Shown piece by piece: positions 25,983 to 34,961 of a DNA stretch of 64,000 bases; positions within the stretch are counted from its first letter, which is position 1; each line of letters starts with the position of its first letter. The translations under genes and the position numbers were made by a program. Location: contig NZ_JAHWGT010000012.1 of NCBI RefSeq assembly GCF_020873895.1, positions 62,001 to 126,000 on the forward strand, in the 5' to 3' direction. The notes beneath the pieces are model-generated. The model was not told the origin of the DNA and searched no databases. It saw nothing but the letters and a program-made list of their open reading frames with translations. This DNA is from Streptomyces sp. DH12 (GTDB lineage: Bacteria > Actinomycetota > Actinomycetes > Streptomycetales > Streptomycetaceae).

Positions 25983-28427
25983 TCACTTGCCCGACGGGCC
26001 GACCTGGACGCTGATCGTCCGGCCGTTGCGCGGCTGGTCGGTGATCGCGATCCGGGTGTTGGTGTCAGTCACCTTGACGCCGGCGCGCGGGTTGCTCTCG
26101 AACCAGTAGACGCCCTTGCGGTCGTCGAAGACCGGGTTGCCCGCGAGGCCGCCGATGCGCTGCGGCACGTCGGCGTTGTGCAGGGTGATCCGGTCGGTGC
26201 GGAAGCGGCTGAACGGCGCGTCGTGGGACTGCACGCGGTTGCGCATCAGCGTGCCGTCCTTCCACGTCAGCGGCTTGGCGTGGGCGTCGATCGGGAGGAC
26301 CATGCCCTCACCGGGGTGGACGGCCGTGTTGTTGTCCTTCTGGGAGGTGTCCCACTTCCAGATCAGCAGGCCGGTCTGGTACGGGTAGTGCTCCACCCAG
26401 CTGGCCTTGTCGCCGCCGAAGCCGAAGTTGTACGGCCCGACCTCGAGCGTCGCGTCGTACGAGACGTACTGGCGGTTCTCCGCGATGTAGTACTGCGGGT
26501 ACTCGTCCGTGATCGCCTCTCCGATGCGGGAGAAGCCCTTGGACGTCCAGCCGGCGACCTCGGTCTCGGCGTCGTCGGCGAAGAGCGGCGCGCCGTCGGC
26601 CGTCACGGTGACGTTGTCCGCCGCGAAGCCCTTCTGCGCGACGCCGCCGTCCGTCTGGTAGCGGAAGCGGATGTCGATCTTCTTGCCGGCGTACGCGTCG
26701 AGCGGGTAGGCCAGCTTCTTGTAGGAGCCGGAGACGCCGGTCAGGGCGGTGGCGCCACTGGCGTCCTTGGTGATCGGCGCGCCGTCGGCGGTGCCGTCGA
26801 GGGCGGTCCACTGCGCGCCGCCGTCGGTGGAGACCTCGGCGTACAGGTAGTCGTACTCGTCCTCGATGTCCCACCAGCCGTCGAGGGTCAGGGCGGCCTT
26901 CGACTTGCCCGTCAGGTCGACGGAGCGGGTGAGGGTGTTCTTGAGGTCGTCACCCATGTTGCTCCACCACTGGGTGGCGCCCTGGGCGGGCTTGACGATC
27001 GGGGTGGTGACCTTCTTCTTCGGCAGCTCGACGATGAGCGCCTGCGGGTTCCTGGTGTTGTACTCCGCGACGCCCAGCTTGTGCCTGGACTTGGTGCCGG
27101 CCTTGGCCTTCTCGTAGTTCAGCCAGCCCAGCTGCAGCTTGTCCCAGGCGGTCATGTCGCCCGGCATGTCGCCGATGGAGTCCTTGCCGGTGCCCAGCCA
27201 GGAGCCGGAGGACATCAGGGACCAGAAGCCCGTGGAGTTCTCGGCGCCGGCGCGGCCGGAGGTGTCGTACAGGTCGGGCAGGCCGAGGTCGTGGCCGTAC
27301 TCGTGGGCGAAGACGCCGAGGCCGCCGTTCTCGGGCTGCATCGTGTAGTCGCCGACCCAGATGCCGGTGTCGCCGATCTGGGTGCCGCCGGCCTTGTTGT
27401 TCGCCGGGCCGGTCTTGCCGGCGTCGGTGCCGTAGGCGTACCAGCGGTGGGCCCACAGGGCGTCGGTGCCCTCGGCGCCGCCGCCGGCCGACTCGTCCTC
27501 GCCCGCGTGGACGATCTGGAAGTGGTCGATGTAGCCGTCGGGCTCGTTGAAGTTGCCGTCGCCGTCGAAGTCGTAGCGGTCCCACTGGTCGTACTGCGCC
27601 AGCTGGGCCTTGATCTGGGCGTCGGTCTGGCCCTTGGCCTTCTGGTCGGCGGTCCAGGCGGTCACGCCGTCGCGGACGGCGTCCCAGACGTTGGAGCAGT
27701 TGGTCTGGCCGCAGTAGTTGGAGCCGTAGCGGGCCTCGTTGTACTCGACCTTGACCCAGTCCGAGACGGTGCCCTCGACCGAGTAGCGGCCGGAGGAGGT
27801 GCGCTCGTAGTAGGTCTTGAGCGAGTGCTTCGGGTTGCCCTTCTTGTCCTTGCCGGTGCCGAAGTACAGGTCCTGGAAGTGCTGCCGGTCGTAGTCGGCC
27901 TGCCAGGCGGTGGAGTTGTCCTTCGTGCGGTCCGGCTTGGCTATCCGGTTGTGCAGCGGGCCGGGCTTGCCGCCGAACTTCGGCTTCAGCTCGTCGGTGT
28001 CGTCGTCCTTGCGGTCGACCAGCGTCTCGTTGTCGACCTTGTCGCCGAACTCGACGAGGATCGTGAAGATCTTGTCGGTCTTCTCCCGGCCGAGCTCGAC
28101 GTACTTCTTGGCGTCGAGCTTCACCACCTTGGAGGAACCGCGGCGCTCCACCGTGGACTCGCCGGAGAGCACCTGCTCCAGGGCGGCCTGGCGCTGCTTC
28201 TCCTGCTGCTCGCTGAAGGGGCCTTCGAGGTCGTGGTCGACCCCGGCGGCCTTGTCGTGCGCGTGGCCGTGGCCGTGGTCCGCGCCGGGTGCCGGGTCGT
28301 GGCGTTCGATGCCCGTGTCCGGGCGGTTGTCGGCCTGGGCCGTGGTGAGGGCCCCGGCGGTCGCGGCGGTCGCGGCCAGGGCCACGATCACCGCGGAGGC
28401 GCGGAACGCCCGTCGTCTGCTGGTCAC
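25983..28427 (-). CDS. Secreted M6 family metalloprotease (immune inhibitor A type)
   Basis: An 814-residue precursor. The GTG at 28427 follows a good GGGAGG site and starts a signal peptide (RRRAFRASAVIVALAATAATAGAL, cleavage near 33). A His-rich pro-region (GHGHAHD) follows, then the catalytic domain with HEYGH at 375-379 in FAHEYGHDLGLPDLYD and a Ca-binding-like FDGDGNFNEPDGYIDHF. The C-terminal half holds MAM-like immune-inhibitor-A repeats (LAYPLDAYAGKKIDIRFRYQTDGG). It is an extracellular zinc endopeptidase; Bacillus InhA degrades antibacterial peptides and host proteins. A second paralogue lies directly upstream. Confidence 0.92.
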   Translation of the reverse strand: MTSRRRAFRASAVIVALAATAATAGALTTAQADNRPDTGIERHDPAPGADHGHGHAHDKAAGVDHDLEGPFSEQQEKQRQAALEQVLSGESTVERRGSSKVVKLDAKKYVELGREKTDKIFTILVEFGDKVDNETLVDRKDDDTDELKPKFGGKPGPLHNRIAKPDRTKDNSTAWQADYDRQHFQDLYFGTGKDKKGNPKHSLKTYYERTSSGRYSVEGTVSDWVKVEYNEARYGSNYCGQTNCSNVWDAVRDGVTAWTADQKAKGQTDAQIKAQLAQYDQWDRYDFDGDGNFNEPDGYIDHFQIVHAGEDESAGGGAEGTDALWAHRWYAYGTDAGKTGPANNKAGGTQIGDTGIWVGDYTMQPENGGLGVFAHEYGHDLGLPDLYDTSGRAGAENSTGFWSLMSSGSWLGTGKDSIGDMPGDMTAWDKLQLGWLNYEKAKAGTKSRHKLGVAEYNTRNPQALIVELPKKKVTTPIVKPAQGATQWWSNMGDDLKNTLTRSVDLTGKSKAALTLDGWWDIEDEYDYLYAEVSTDGGAQWTALDGTADGAPITKDASGATALTGVSGSYKKLAYPLDAYAGKKIDIRFRYQTDGGVAQKGFAADNVTVTADGAPLFADDAETEVAGWTSKGFSRIGEAITDEYPQYYIAENRQYVSYDATLEVGPYNFGFGGDKASWVEHYPYQTGLLIWKWDTSQKDNNTAVHPGEGMVLPIDAHAKPLTWKDGTLMRNRVQSHDAPFSRFRTDRITLHNADVPQRIGGLAGNPVFDDRKGVYWFESNPRAGVKVTDTNTRIAITDQPRNGRTISVQVGPSGK

Positions 28428-28606
28428 TTGTACGTTTCCTCCCCTGCGCACCGCAGCCGCGGATGGGGGGTCACGTGTTTATCCGCGTGCGGTGTCGCGC
28501 CACAAGTGACGACATTCGACCGGACTTACGCGAGAAAAGACAGTCTTGACTTGTGCAGGCCAAGTGCCCTATGTGGACACCCCGATCCGTATAGCGGACG
28601 CGGAAA

Positions 28607-31285
28607 TCAGCCGGTCGACGCGGCGGAGGGGCCCACCCGGACCGTCATCCACGATCCGCTCGGCGACTGCGCGACCACATCGATCCGGGTGTTGGTGTCC
28701 ACCGTCCGCACACTGGCGTAGGGACTCTCATCGAACCAGTAGACGCCCGTACGGTCGTCGAAGACCCGGTTGCCCCGGCGAGGTGGGATACGGGTGGGTT
28801 CACCCGTCTTGTGCAGCGTGAAGCCCGGTACCGGCCACGGCCCGAACGCCGCGTCGTAGGGCGCCACCTGGTTGGGCATCGGCGTCCCGTCCGCCCAGCG
28901 CATCGGCTCCGGGTGCGCGTCGACGGGGAGCAGCAGCCCGTCCCCCGGGTGGTCGCTGACGTTGTTGTCCCGCTGCGAGGTGTCCCACTGCCACACCAGC
29001 ATCCCCGGCCGGTACGCGTAGTGCTCCACCCGGCGCTCCAGCGGCGCCGCGAAGCCGAAGTGGTACGGGCCCGCCTCCAGCGTCCGCCCGAACCCCGCGT
29101 ACTGGCGGTTCTCCACCAGGTAGAACCTCGGGTACGTGCCCGTCACCGAGGCCCCGACCCGCGTGAAGCCCCGCGCCTGCCACCCGGCCCCCGCCCCGCC
29201 GGAGCCGCCGGGGCCCGTCCCGCCGGGGTCCGTCCGGTCGGGGTCCGTCCGGTCGGGGTCCGTCCGGTCGGGGGCGTCCTCAGCGCCGTCGGTGAGGACC
29301 GCCTCGCCGTCGACCCGCACGGTGATGTCGTCCGCCGTGAAGCCGCGCCCCGCCACGCCGCCGTCCGTCCGGTACCGGAAGCGCAGCGCGACCTCCCGCC
29401 CCGCGTACGCGTCGAGCGGGTAGACCAGCCTGCGGTGGGTGCGGGACGCGCCGGTGAGGGCCGGTCTGCCGCCGCCGTCGCGCGGGATCGCCTCCCCGTC
29501 GGCGGTGCCGTCGAGGGTCCGCCAGGCGGCGCCGCCGTCCACCGACACCTGCGCGTACAGGAAGTCGTACTCCTTCTCGATGTCCCACCAGCCGTCCAGC
29601 TCCAGCGACGCCGCGGTGCCGCCCCGCAGGTCGACGGTGCGGGTGAGGGTTTGCGACAGGTTGTCCCCCTGGCCGCTCCACCACTGCCGCGCGCCGGCCG
29701 CCGGCCGCACCACCGGGGTCGTGACCGTCCGGTGCGGCAGCTCCACGACGAGCGCCTGCGGCCGGTCGGTGGCGTGCGCGGACACGCCCAGGTGGTGCAG
29801 GGACGGCGTGGCCGCCTTCGCCTTCTCGTACGTCAGCCAGCCCAGCTGGAGCCGGTCCCAGGCCGTCATGTCGCCGGGCAGGTCGCCGATCGCGTCACCC
29901 CCGGTGCCCAGCCAGGACCCGGACGCCATCAGCGACCAGAAGCCGACGGAGTTCTCCGCGCCGGGCACGTTGTTGGTGTCGTACAGGTCGGGCAGACCGA
30001 GGTCGTGCGCGTACTCGTGGGCGAAGACACCGAGGCCGCCGTTCTCCGGCTGCATCGTGTAGTCGCCGACCCAGACGCCGGTGCCCCCCACGCGCACCCC
30101 GCCCGCCCGGAACCGCTCGGGACCCGTCTCCCCGTCGTCGCGGCCGTACGCGTACCCCCGGTGCGCCCACAGCGCGTCGCCGCCCTGGGCGCCGCCGCCC
30201 GCCGAGCCGTCCTCGCCGGCGTGGACCAGCTGGAAGTGGTCGACGTAGCCGTCCGGTTCGTCGAAGTCGCCGTCACCGTCGTGGTCCGTGCGGTCCCACA
30301 CGTCGAAGGACGCCACGTGCGCCGCGATCCGCTCCTCCGTCCAGCCGTCCCGCCGCAGCCCCGCCACCCAGGCGGCGACCGCGTCCCGCACGAGGTCCTC
30401 CACGTTGGGGCAGTTGTGGGCGCCGCAGTAGTTCGAGCCGTAGCGGGCCTCGTTGTACGGGACGCGCACCCAGTCCGAGACCTCGCCCTCCACCGAGTAG
30501 CGGCCCGACGAGACCTTCTCGTAGTAGGTGCGGAGCGACTCGGTGCCCGGGCCCTCCCCGAAGTACAGGCGCTCGTAGTGCGCACGGTCGTAGTCGGGGC
30601 GCCAGTCGGTGGAGTTGTCCTTCGCGCGGTCCGGCCGGGGTATTTCGTTGTGCCGGGGGCCGGGCGTGCCGCCGTACTTCACGACGGGCGGCTTGGGGCC
30701 GCGGGGCCCGTCCGGGTCGTACAGGGTCGTGTCGTCGACCTCGTCGCCGAACTCGACCAGGACGGTGAGGATCCGGTCGGTCCGCTCCCGGCCCAGCTCC
30801 GCGTACTTGCCCTCGCCCAGCCGCACGACGCGGGAGCCGCCCCGCCGCTCGGCCGCGGCCCTGCCCGTGAGGACGCGTTCCAGCGCGGCCTGGCGGTGCA
30901 GCCGCGTCACGGCGCTGTAGGGGCCGTCGATGACGTGCCCGTCCCCCGGGCCCGGCGGGGGGCCCGCGTCGTGGGCCGGGGGCGGCTCCTGCTCCTGCCG
31001 TCCGGGCGGCTGCCGTCCGGGCGGCGGCACGGGGGCGGGGGCTGGGGCGGCGGGCTGCGGGTGCGGGGCCGCGGTGGCGGGTGCGGGTGCGGGTTGTGGT
31101 GTGGGCGCGGCGGTCGGTGGGGCGGGAGCGGTCGGTTGGGCGGTGGTGGCCGGTGGGGGTGCCGGTGTGGCGGTCGCCGGGGCCGGCGTGCCGGTCACCG
31201 GGGCCGGGGTGGCCGGTGGGGCCGCCGTGACGAGGGTCGCGAAGGCGGCGGAGACGACGCTCCAGCCGCGTAACGTGCGCAACAT
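28607..31285 (-). CDS. Secreted M6 family metalloprotease, paralogue with Pro/Thr-rich linker
   Basis: An 892-residue paralogue of the downstream protease, similar over its whole catalytic and immune-inhibitor-A parts. The catalytic motif is HEYAH at 423-427 (the second variable residue is Ala instead of Gly) and FDEPDGYVDHFQLVHAGEDGSAGGGAQGGD is shared in segments. It differs in a signal region followed by a about 90-residue Pro/Ala/Thr-rich linker (about 25-120) and an insertion of DRTDP repeats encoded by 15-base repeats (29225-29269). GGAGG lies 10 bases before ATG 31285. The two genes are separated by only 179 bases. Confidence 0.9.
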   Translation of the reverse strand: MLRTLRGWSVVSAAFATLVTAAPPATPAPVTGTPAPATATPAPPPATTAQPTAPAPPTAAPTPQPAPAPATAAPHPQPAAPAPAPVPPPGRQPPGRQEQEPPPAHDAGPPPGPGDGHVIDGPYSAVTRLHRQAALERVLTGRAAAERRGGSRVVRLGEGKYAELGRERTDRILTVLVEFGDEVDDTTLYDPDGPRGPKPPVVKYGGTPGPRHNEIPRPDRAKDNSTDWRPDYDRAHYERLYFGEGPGTESLRTYYEKVSSGRYSVEGEVSDWVRVPYNEARYGSNYCGAHNCPNVEDLVRDAVAAWVAGLRRDGWTEERIAAHVASFDVWDRTDHDGDGDFDEPDGYVDHFQLVHAGEDGSAGGGAQGGDALWAHRGYAYGRDDGETGPERFRAGGVRVGGTGVWVGDYTMQPENGGLGVFAHEYAHDLGLPDLYDTNNVPGAENSVGFWSLMASGSWLGTGGDAIGDLPGDMTAWDRLQLGWLTYEKAKAATPSLHHLGVSAHATDRPQALVVELPHRTVTTPVVRPAAGARQWWSGQGDNLSQTLTRTVDLRGGTAASLELDGWWDIEKEYDFLYAQVSVDGGAAWRTLDGTADGEAIPRDGGGRPALTGASRTHRRLVYPLDAYAGREVALRFRYRTDGGVAGRGFTADDITVRVDGEAVLTDGAEDAPDRTDPDRTDPDRTDPGGTGPGGSGGAGAGWQARGFTRVGASVTGTYPRFYLVENRQYAGFGRTLEAGPYHFGFAAPLERRVEHYAYRPGMLVWQWDTSQRDNNVSDHPGDGLLLPVDAHPEPMRWADGTPMPNQVAPYDAAFGPWPVPGFTLHKTGEPTRIPPRRGNRVFDDRTGVYWFDESPYASVRTVDTNTRIDVVAQSPSGSWMTVRVGPSAASTG
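29225..29269. repeat. Three perfect 15-base coding repeats
   Basis: GGGGTCCGTCCGGTC is repeated three times without change, encoding Asp-Arg-Thr-Asp-Pro copies within the second M6 protease. The unit is a multiple of three, so copy number can change without frameshift. Confidence 0.9.
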
Positions 31286-31452
31286 CCGCTGCGGTCCTCC
31301 CCTGTGTTCGGCGTGAACCGGTGCGCCCCCCGTGCTCCGCACGGCGGGTCAGGTCACGCTTACCGACGGTTCCGCCGGGGCATCCAGCGTCGTAGGGTCG
31401 TCCACCTGTGCGACCGCGTCGCGAGACTCCACCACGAGGACGGAACACCGCC

Positions 31453-31701
31453 ATGCCGCGTCCGACCGCCGTACGGCTCGCCTACGGTTCGGCCACTGTG
31501 GTCTGCTCGACCGTCGTCCTGCTCCTGCTGTTCCCGGCGGCCGACGGCGCCTGGACCGCCCTGGTCGGGGCGGTCTCCCTGCTCCTCGGCGTCCGCGTGG
31601 CGCTGGGCGCGCCCGCCGGGGCGCGCGGCCGGGGCCGGGGTACCGGGGCGGCGCCGACGCCCGCCGCGGCGCCCGACCGGCAGCCGTCACTGCGTCGCTG
31701 A
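31453..31701 (+). CDS. Small membrane protein of unknown function
   Basis: An 82-residue protein. Two hydrophobic helices (about residues 10-27, YGSATVVCSTVVLLLLFPA; and 33-50, TALVGAVSLLLGVRVAL) are followed by a Gly/Arg/Ala/Pro-rich tail. Probably an inner-membrane protein; family not recognised. GAGGACGG precedes the ATG at 31453. The 3' end overlaps the convergent RDD gene by 15 bases. Divergent from the second M6 protease. Confidence 0.7.
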   Translation: MPRPTAVRLAYGSATVVCSTVVLLLLFPAADGAWTALVGAVSLLLGVRVALGAPAGARGRGRGTGAAPTPAAAPDRQPSLRR

Positions 31702-32469
31702 GACCACCACGGTCCTGGCCGCCTTGTCGTGCAGGCCCTGCTTGTACGGCTTGTCCACGAGGATCAGGATGAGCAGCAGCAGCGGCCACAGGCACGCGCA
31801 GCAGATCAGCGCGGGCAGCCACAGCACGAGTGCCCGCATGAGCGCGGCGCTGGTGGGCGGGGTGGTCCCGTCGTTCAGCATGGCGACGCGCAGGCCCGTC
31901 ATCCGCTTGCCGAGCGTCTGCCCGTTCGCCTTCGCCGTCATCAGGGTGTCGTAGGCGATGTACGCCACGAGGGTGATGAGTTGGAAGGCCCACTGCCCGC
32001 CCCCCGCGCTCGCGCTCCACACGGCGCCGAAGTCGCCGGAGTCCTCGTTCATCCGGTCGTAGACGCCGAACGGGATGCCGATGATCGCCAGGGGCACCGC
32101 GATGACGAGCCAGTCGACGATCCGCGCGAGGACCCGCTTGCCGGTCTCGGCGAGGGGCGGCATCCCGCCGAGCGGGTCCTCGCCGCCGTAACCGTAGGGG
32201 CCGCCGCCATAGGGCCCACCGCCGTAGGGCCCACCGCCGGGCGGGGGCGCCCCGTAGGGCCCGCCGCCGCCGGGGGGCGGCGCTCCGTAAGGGCCTCCGT
32301 CGTACGGGCCGCCGCCGGGCGGGCCGCCCGGGTAGGGACCCTCACCACCCGGCGGGGGCGGCGGGGGCGGGGTGCCGCCGCCCTGCGAGGGCTCTGACGG
32401 CTCCTGCGGGCGCTTGCGGAACGGGTCGTCCTCGGGCGGCTGACCGGGCGTCGGCGGTTCGTTGCTCAT
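31687..32469 (-). CDS. RDD family membrane protein with Gly/Pro-rich N-terminus
   Basis: A 260-residue protein. The first 110 residues are low-complexity Pro/Gly/Tyr repeats (GGGPYGAPPPGGG types), probably disordered and cytoplasmic. The C-terminal RDD domain begins KRVLARIVDWLVIAVPLAIIG, has three membrane helices, and includes GQTLGKRMTGLRV between helices 2 and 3. Function of the family is not established; many RDD proteins accompany transport or stress proteins. A second RDD gene lies 63 bases upstream, suggesting tandem duplication with diverged N-termini. Confidence 0.88.
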   Translation of the reverse strand: MSNEPPTPGQPPEDDPFRKRPQEPSEPSQGGGTPPPPPPPGGEGPYPGGPPGGGPYDGGPYGAPPPGGGGPYGAPPPGGGPYGGGPYGGGPYGYGGEDPLGGMPPLAETGKRVLARIVDWLVIAVPLAIIGIPFGVYDRMNEDSGDFGAVWSASAGGGQWAFQLITLVAYIAYDTLMTAKANGQTLGKRMTGLRVAMLNDGTTPPTSAALMRALVLWLPALICCACLWPLLLLILILVDKPYKQGLHDKAARTVVVSATQ

Positions 32470-32532
32470 GGGGGCAGTGCATCCCGCCGCGACCGGTGCC
32501 GCATCCGGTCGCGTGCCGTTCGGGGGACGGCG

Positions 32533-34170
32533 TCAGTGCCGCGCCACGAACGTCCCGGCCGCCTTGTCGTGCCAGCACTGCCGCCACGGCCGGTCGACCA
32601 GGCACCACAGGACGTTCAGCACGCCGATCACCAGCAGCCCGAGCAGCGAGTAGACCAGGCGGCGGCGCAGCGCCGCCCCGAACGTCGGGGGCTCGTGCGA
32701 CTCGATGCCCCGCACCTGGAGCCCGCAGAGCTTCTTGCCGAGGGTGCGGCCCCACCGGGCGGTGGGCACCGCCTCGTAGAGCACGCCGAGGACCAGCAGG
32801 ATGCCGAGCGCGATGCCGAACTGGACGGAGGTCGTGCCGTCGACGAGCCACACGGTGACCGTCTCGCCCGACCGCCTGGCCTGTTCGATCTTGTCGCGGA
32901 TGTGGTCGACGCCCTGCATGACGAAGGGCGCGCCAGCCGCGCCGGCGAGCCCGCCCAGGACGAGGGTGTCGACGACGCGGGCGGCGAGGCGCCTGCCGAG
33001 CCCGGCGGGGCGGGCGGACGCCCGCTCCTGCGCGGCCCGCAGGAACGGGTCGGTGACCGGCGGCTTCCACGGGACGACCGGCTGCCCCGCCGCGTCCCCT
33101 CCGGGCGCCGCGGCCGGCGCCCCGGGGGACAGCGGGGCGGAGGCCACGGGGGCGGCCTGCTGCTGGGCGAGTCGGTGGACCTGCTGCGCCCAGGACGCGG
33201 CGCCGCCCCCGGGTCCGGCCGTGACGGGCGCGGTGCCCGCCGGCGCCGGGGCGTGCGCCGCGGACGCCGCCTGCGGCGGTACGGGCCCGGCGGGCGCGGC
33301 CTGCTCCCGGACGGGCGGGTACGGTTCAGGCCGGGCCTGCGCGCCCGGGTGCGCGGCGGCCTGCCGCGCCTGGGCCCGCTCCTGCGGCCCCTGCGCCTGG
33401 GCTTCGGCCTCGGCGTGGGCCTGGGCCTGTTGCCGACCCTGTCCCTGTGCCTGAACCTGCGCCTGGGGCTGCTGTCGTGGCTGGAGGCGCCGGCGCGCGT
33501 CGTCGTGCGACGCGGCGGTGCTGGGGGCGGGGGCGGACGGGGCGGGGGCCGGCTGCTGGGTGTGCGGACCCTGCTGCGCCGGGACGTCCGCCGCGCGCGA
33601 GGAGCGCGGGGTACCGGGCTTCGGCGCGCGGATCGTCATCGTGCCCTCGGGGACCGGCCGCGCGGCCGGTTCGGGCTCCACCCGGCGCACCCCGGGCAGG
33701 GCGCCGCCCGTCGGGTCGGCCGGGTTCGCCACGCGGGGGTCCGGGCGGCCGGGCGCTCCCCACGAGACCTGCTCGTCGCGTTGGTCGCCGAAGCCGCGCT
33801 GGCGGGAGATGTCGGCCTGCCACGCGGGTGCGGGCCGGGCGTCCCGTTCCGCTTCGCGTTCCGCCGCCGGCAGGGGGCCGGTGGCGGGGCCGGCCTCCGA
33901 GGCCAACTCCGGGTCCTCGTCGAGGAAGACGGGTCCCGTCTCCTCCACCGACGGGCCCGTCGCCGCCTGGACGGCCGGCGCGGGCGCGGGGGCGGGGGCC
34001 GCCGAGGCCGGGGGCGCCGGCATCGCCTCGCCGTCCCCGGGCGCGGGGCGGCTCGTGCCGGGGACCCAGGCCGCCCCGTTCCAGAACCGGATGTAGCCGG
34101 GAATGGAGGGATCTGGGTAGTAACCGGCTTCGGGGCTGCCGTCGCCGGTTGCCGGGGTTGGGGCGCTCAT
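32533..34170 (-). CDS. DUF2510/RDD membrane protein with long Gln/Ala-rich linker
   Basis: A 545-residue protein. Residues 15-40 form a DUF2510 motif (GYYPDPSIPGYIRFWNGAAWVPG contains the usual WYxDP-like start and WDG-like end). A very long low-complexity Pro/Ala/Gln linker (about 45-385) follows, then an RDD domain with RLAARVVDTLVLGGLAG, GRTLGKKLCGLQV and three membrane helices. The ATG at 34170 was chosen because DUF2510 begins right after it; the ribosome site is weak. The two RDD genes are probably co-transcribed. Confidence 0.87.
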   Translation of the reverse strand: MSAPTPATGDGSPEAGYYPDPSIPGYIRFWNGAAWVPGTSRPAPGDGEAMPAPPASAAPAPAPAPAVQAATGPSVEETGPVFLDEDPELASEAGPATGPLPAAEREAERDARPAPAWQADISRQRGFGDQRDEQVSWGAPGRPDPRVANPADPTGGALPGVRRVEPEPAARPVPEGTMTIRAPKPGTPRSSRAADVPAQQGPHTQQPAPAPSAPAPSTAASHDDARRRLQPRQQPQAQVQAQGQGRQQAQAHAEAEAQAQGPQERAQARQAAAHPGAQARPEPYPPVREQAAPAGPVPPQAASAAHAPAPAGTAPVTAGPGGGAASWAQQVHRLAQQQAAPVASAPLSPGAPAAAPGGDAAGQPVVPWKPPVTDPFLRAAQERASARPAGLGRRLAARVVDTLVLGGLAGAAGAPFVMQGVDHIRDKIEQARRSGETVTVWLVDGTTSVQFGIALGILLVLGVLYEAVPTARWGRTLGKKLCGLQVRGIESHEPPTFGAALRRRLVYSLLGLLVIGVLNVLWCLVDRPWRQCWHDKAAGTFVARH

Positions 34171-34405
34171 CACCGTGGTCCCGTATCTCCTCGAGGGCCT
34201 CAATTCAAGGCACCACATCTATCAGACCGCCGGATGCCCCCGGGCCGCTCCGCTCGCCAGGGCCGCCATCCGGTCACAGCAGTGTCACGCAAAGTAACAG
34301 AGATTCGCCGGTGAAAGTCGCGTAATGGCGGGGAGGAAAACAGCTCCCTCCTTCCGCGCGGGTCCGCTCGGGGGCCCGTCCGCACGCCGAGAGGGAGGAA
34401 CGACC

Positions 34406-34828
34406 ATGGAGGAGACCACGGTGGTGGAACGGGAGCTGGAGCTCAGGCTGGTGCTGTCCCCGGACCGTAGCGTGCCGGTGCCGGCCCGGCTGACCTACCG
34501 GGCGGCCGACCCGTACGCCGTCCACATCGCGTTCCACATCGGCTCGGAGCAGCCGGTGTACTGGACGTTCGCCCGGGAGTTGCTGGTGGAGGGGGTGTTC
34601 CGGCCGTGCGGCGACGGGGACGTGCGGATCTGGCCGTCGAAGGCGGAGAGCGGCGGCGTGGTCCTGATGGCGCTGTCGTCCCCCGACGGCGAGGCGCTGC
34701 TGGAGACGCCGACCGCCCAGGTGACGGCCTGGCTGGAGCACACGCTGCGGGCGGTGCCGCCGGGGACGGAGTCGGAGCGGCTCGGCCTCGACGAGGAGTT
34801 GGCCGAGCTGCTGTCGGCTGAGGCGTGA
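34406..34828 (+). CDS. ssgG: SsgA-like protein SsgG
   Basis: A 140-residue SALP-family protein. The typical elements RLTYRAADPYAVHIAFHIG, VYWTFARELLVEG and CGDGDVRIWPSK are all present. SALPs are specific to sporulating actinomycetes and act in sporulation septation; by position, next to the glcD-type oxidase and upstream of the hppD region, this is the SsgG member, linked with correct septum placement. GGGAGGAA lies 6-10 bases before ATG 34406. Divergent from the RDD genes, so the 235-base gap carries its promoter. Confidence 0.9.
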   Translation: MEETTVVERELELRLVLSPDRSVPVPARLTYRAADPYAVHIAFHIGSEQPVYWTFARELLVEGVFRPCGDGDVRIWPSKAESGGVVLMALSSPDGEALLETPTAQVTAWLEHTLRAVPPGTESERLGLDEELAELLSAEA

Positions 34829-34961
34829 GGGGAGGCCCGGGGACCCGGAGCCCCGGAGCCCGGGCGCCCGGGAGCCGGCGGCCCCGCGGGTCCCGGAGAG
34901 CCTTGGGAGCCGGGGGCCCGGGGGCTCGGCGGGCCTGGGCGGCCCCGGGGGGCCCAGGGGG

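Noticed and set aside
32160-32400. Tandem repeat of GGCGGCCC units within the first RDD gene
   Set aside because: The repetition follows the Gly/Pro/Tyr-rich protein sequence and is explained by coding low complexity.
34829-34961. GC-rich palindromic spacer between ssgG and the GlcD-type gene
   Set aside because: CCCGG and GGGCCC motifs recur without a consistent unit. It may end both transcripts but no single convincing hairpin can be chosen.
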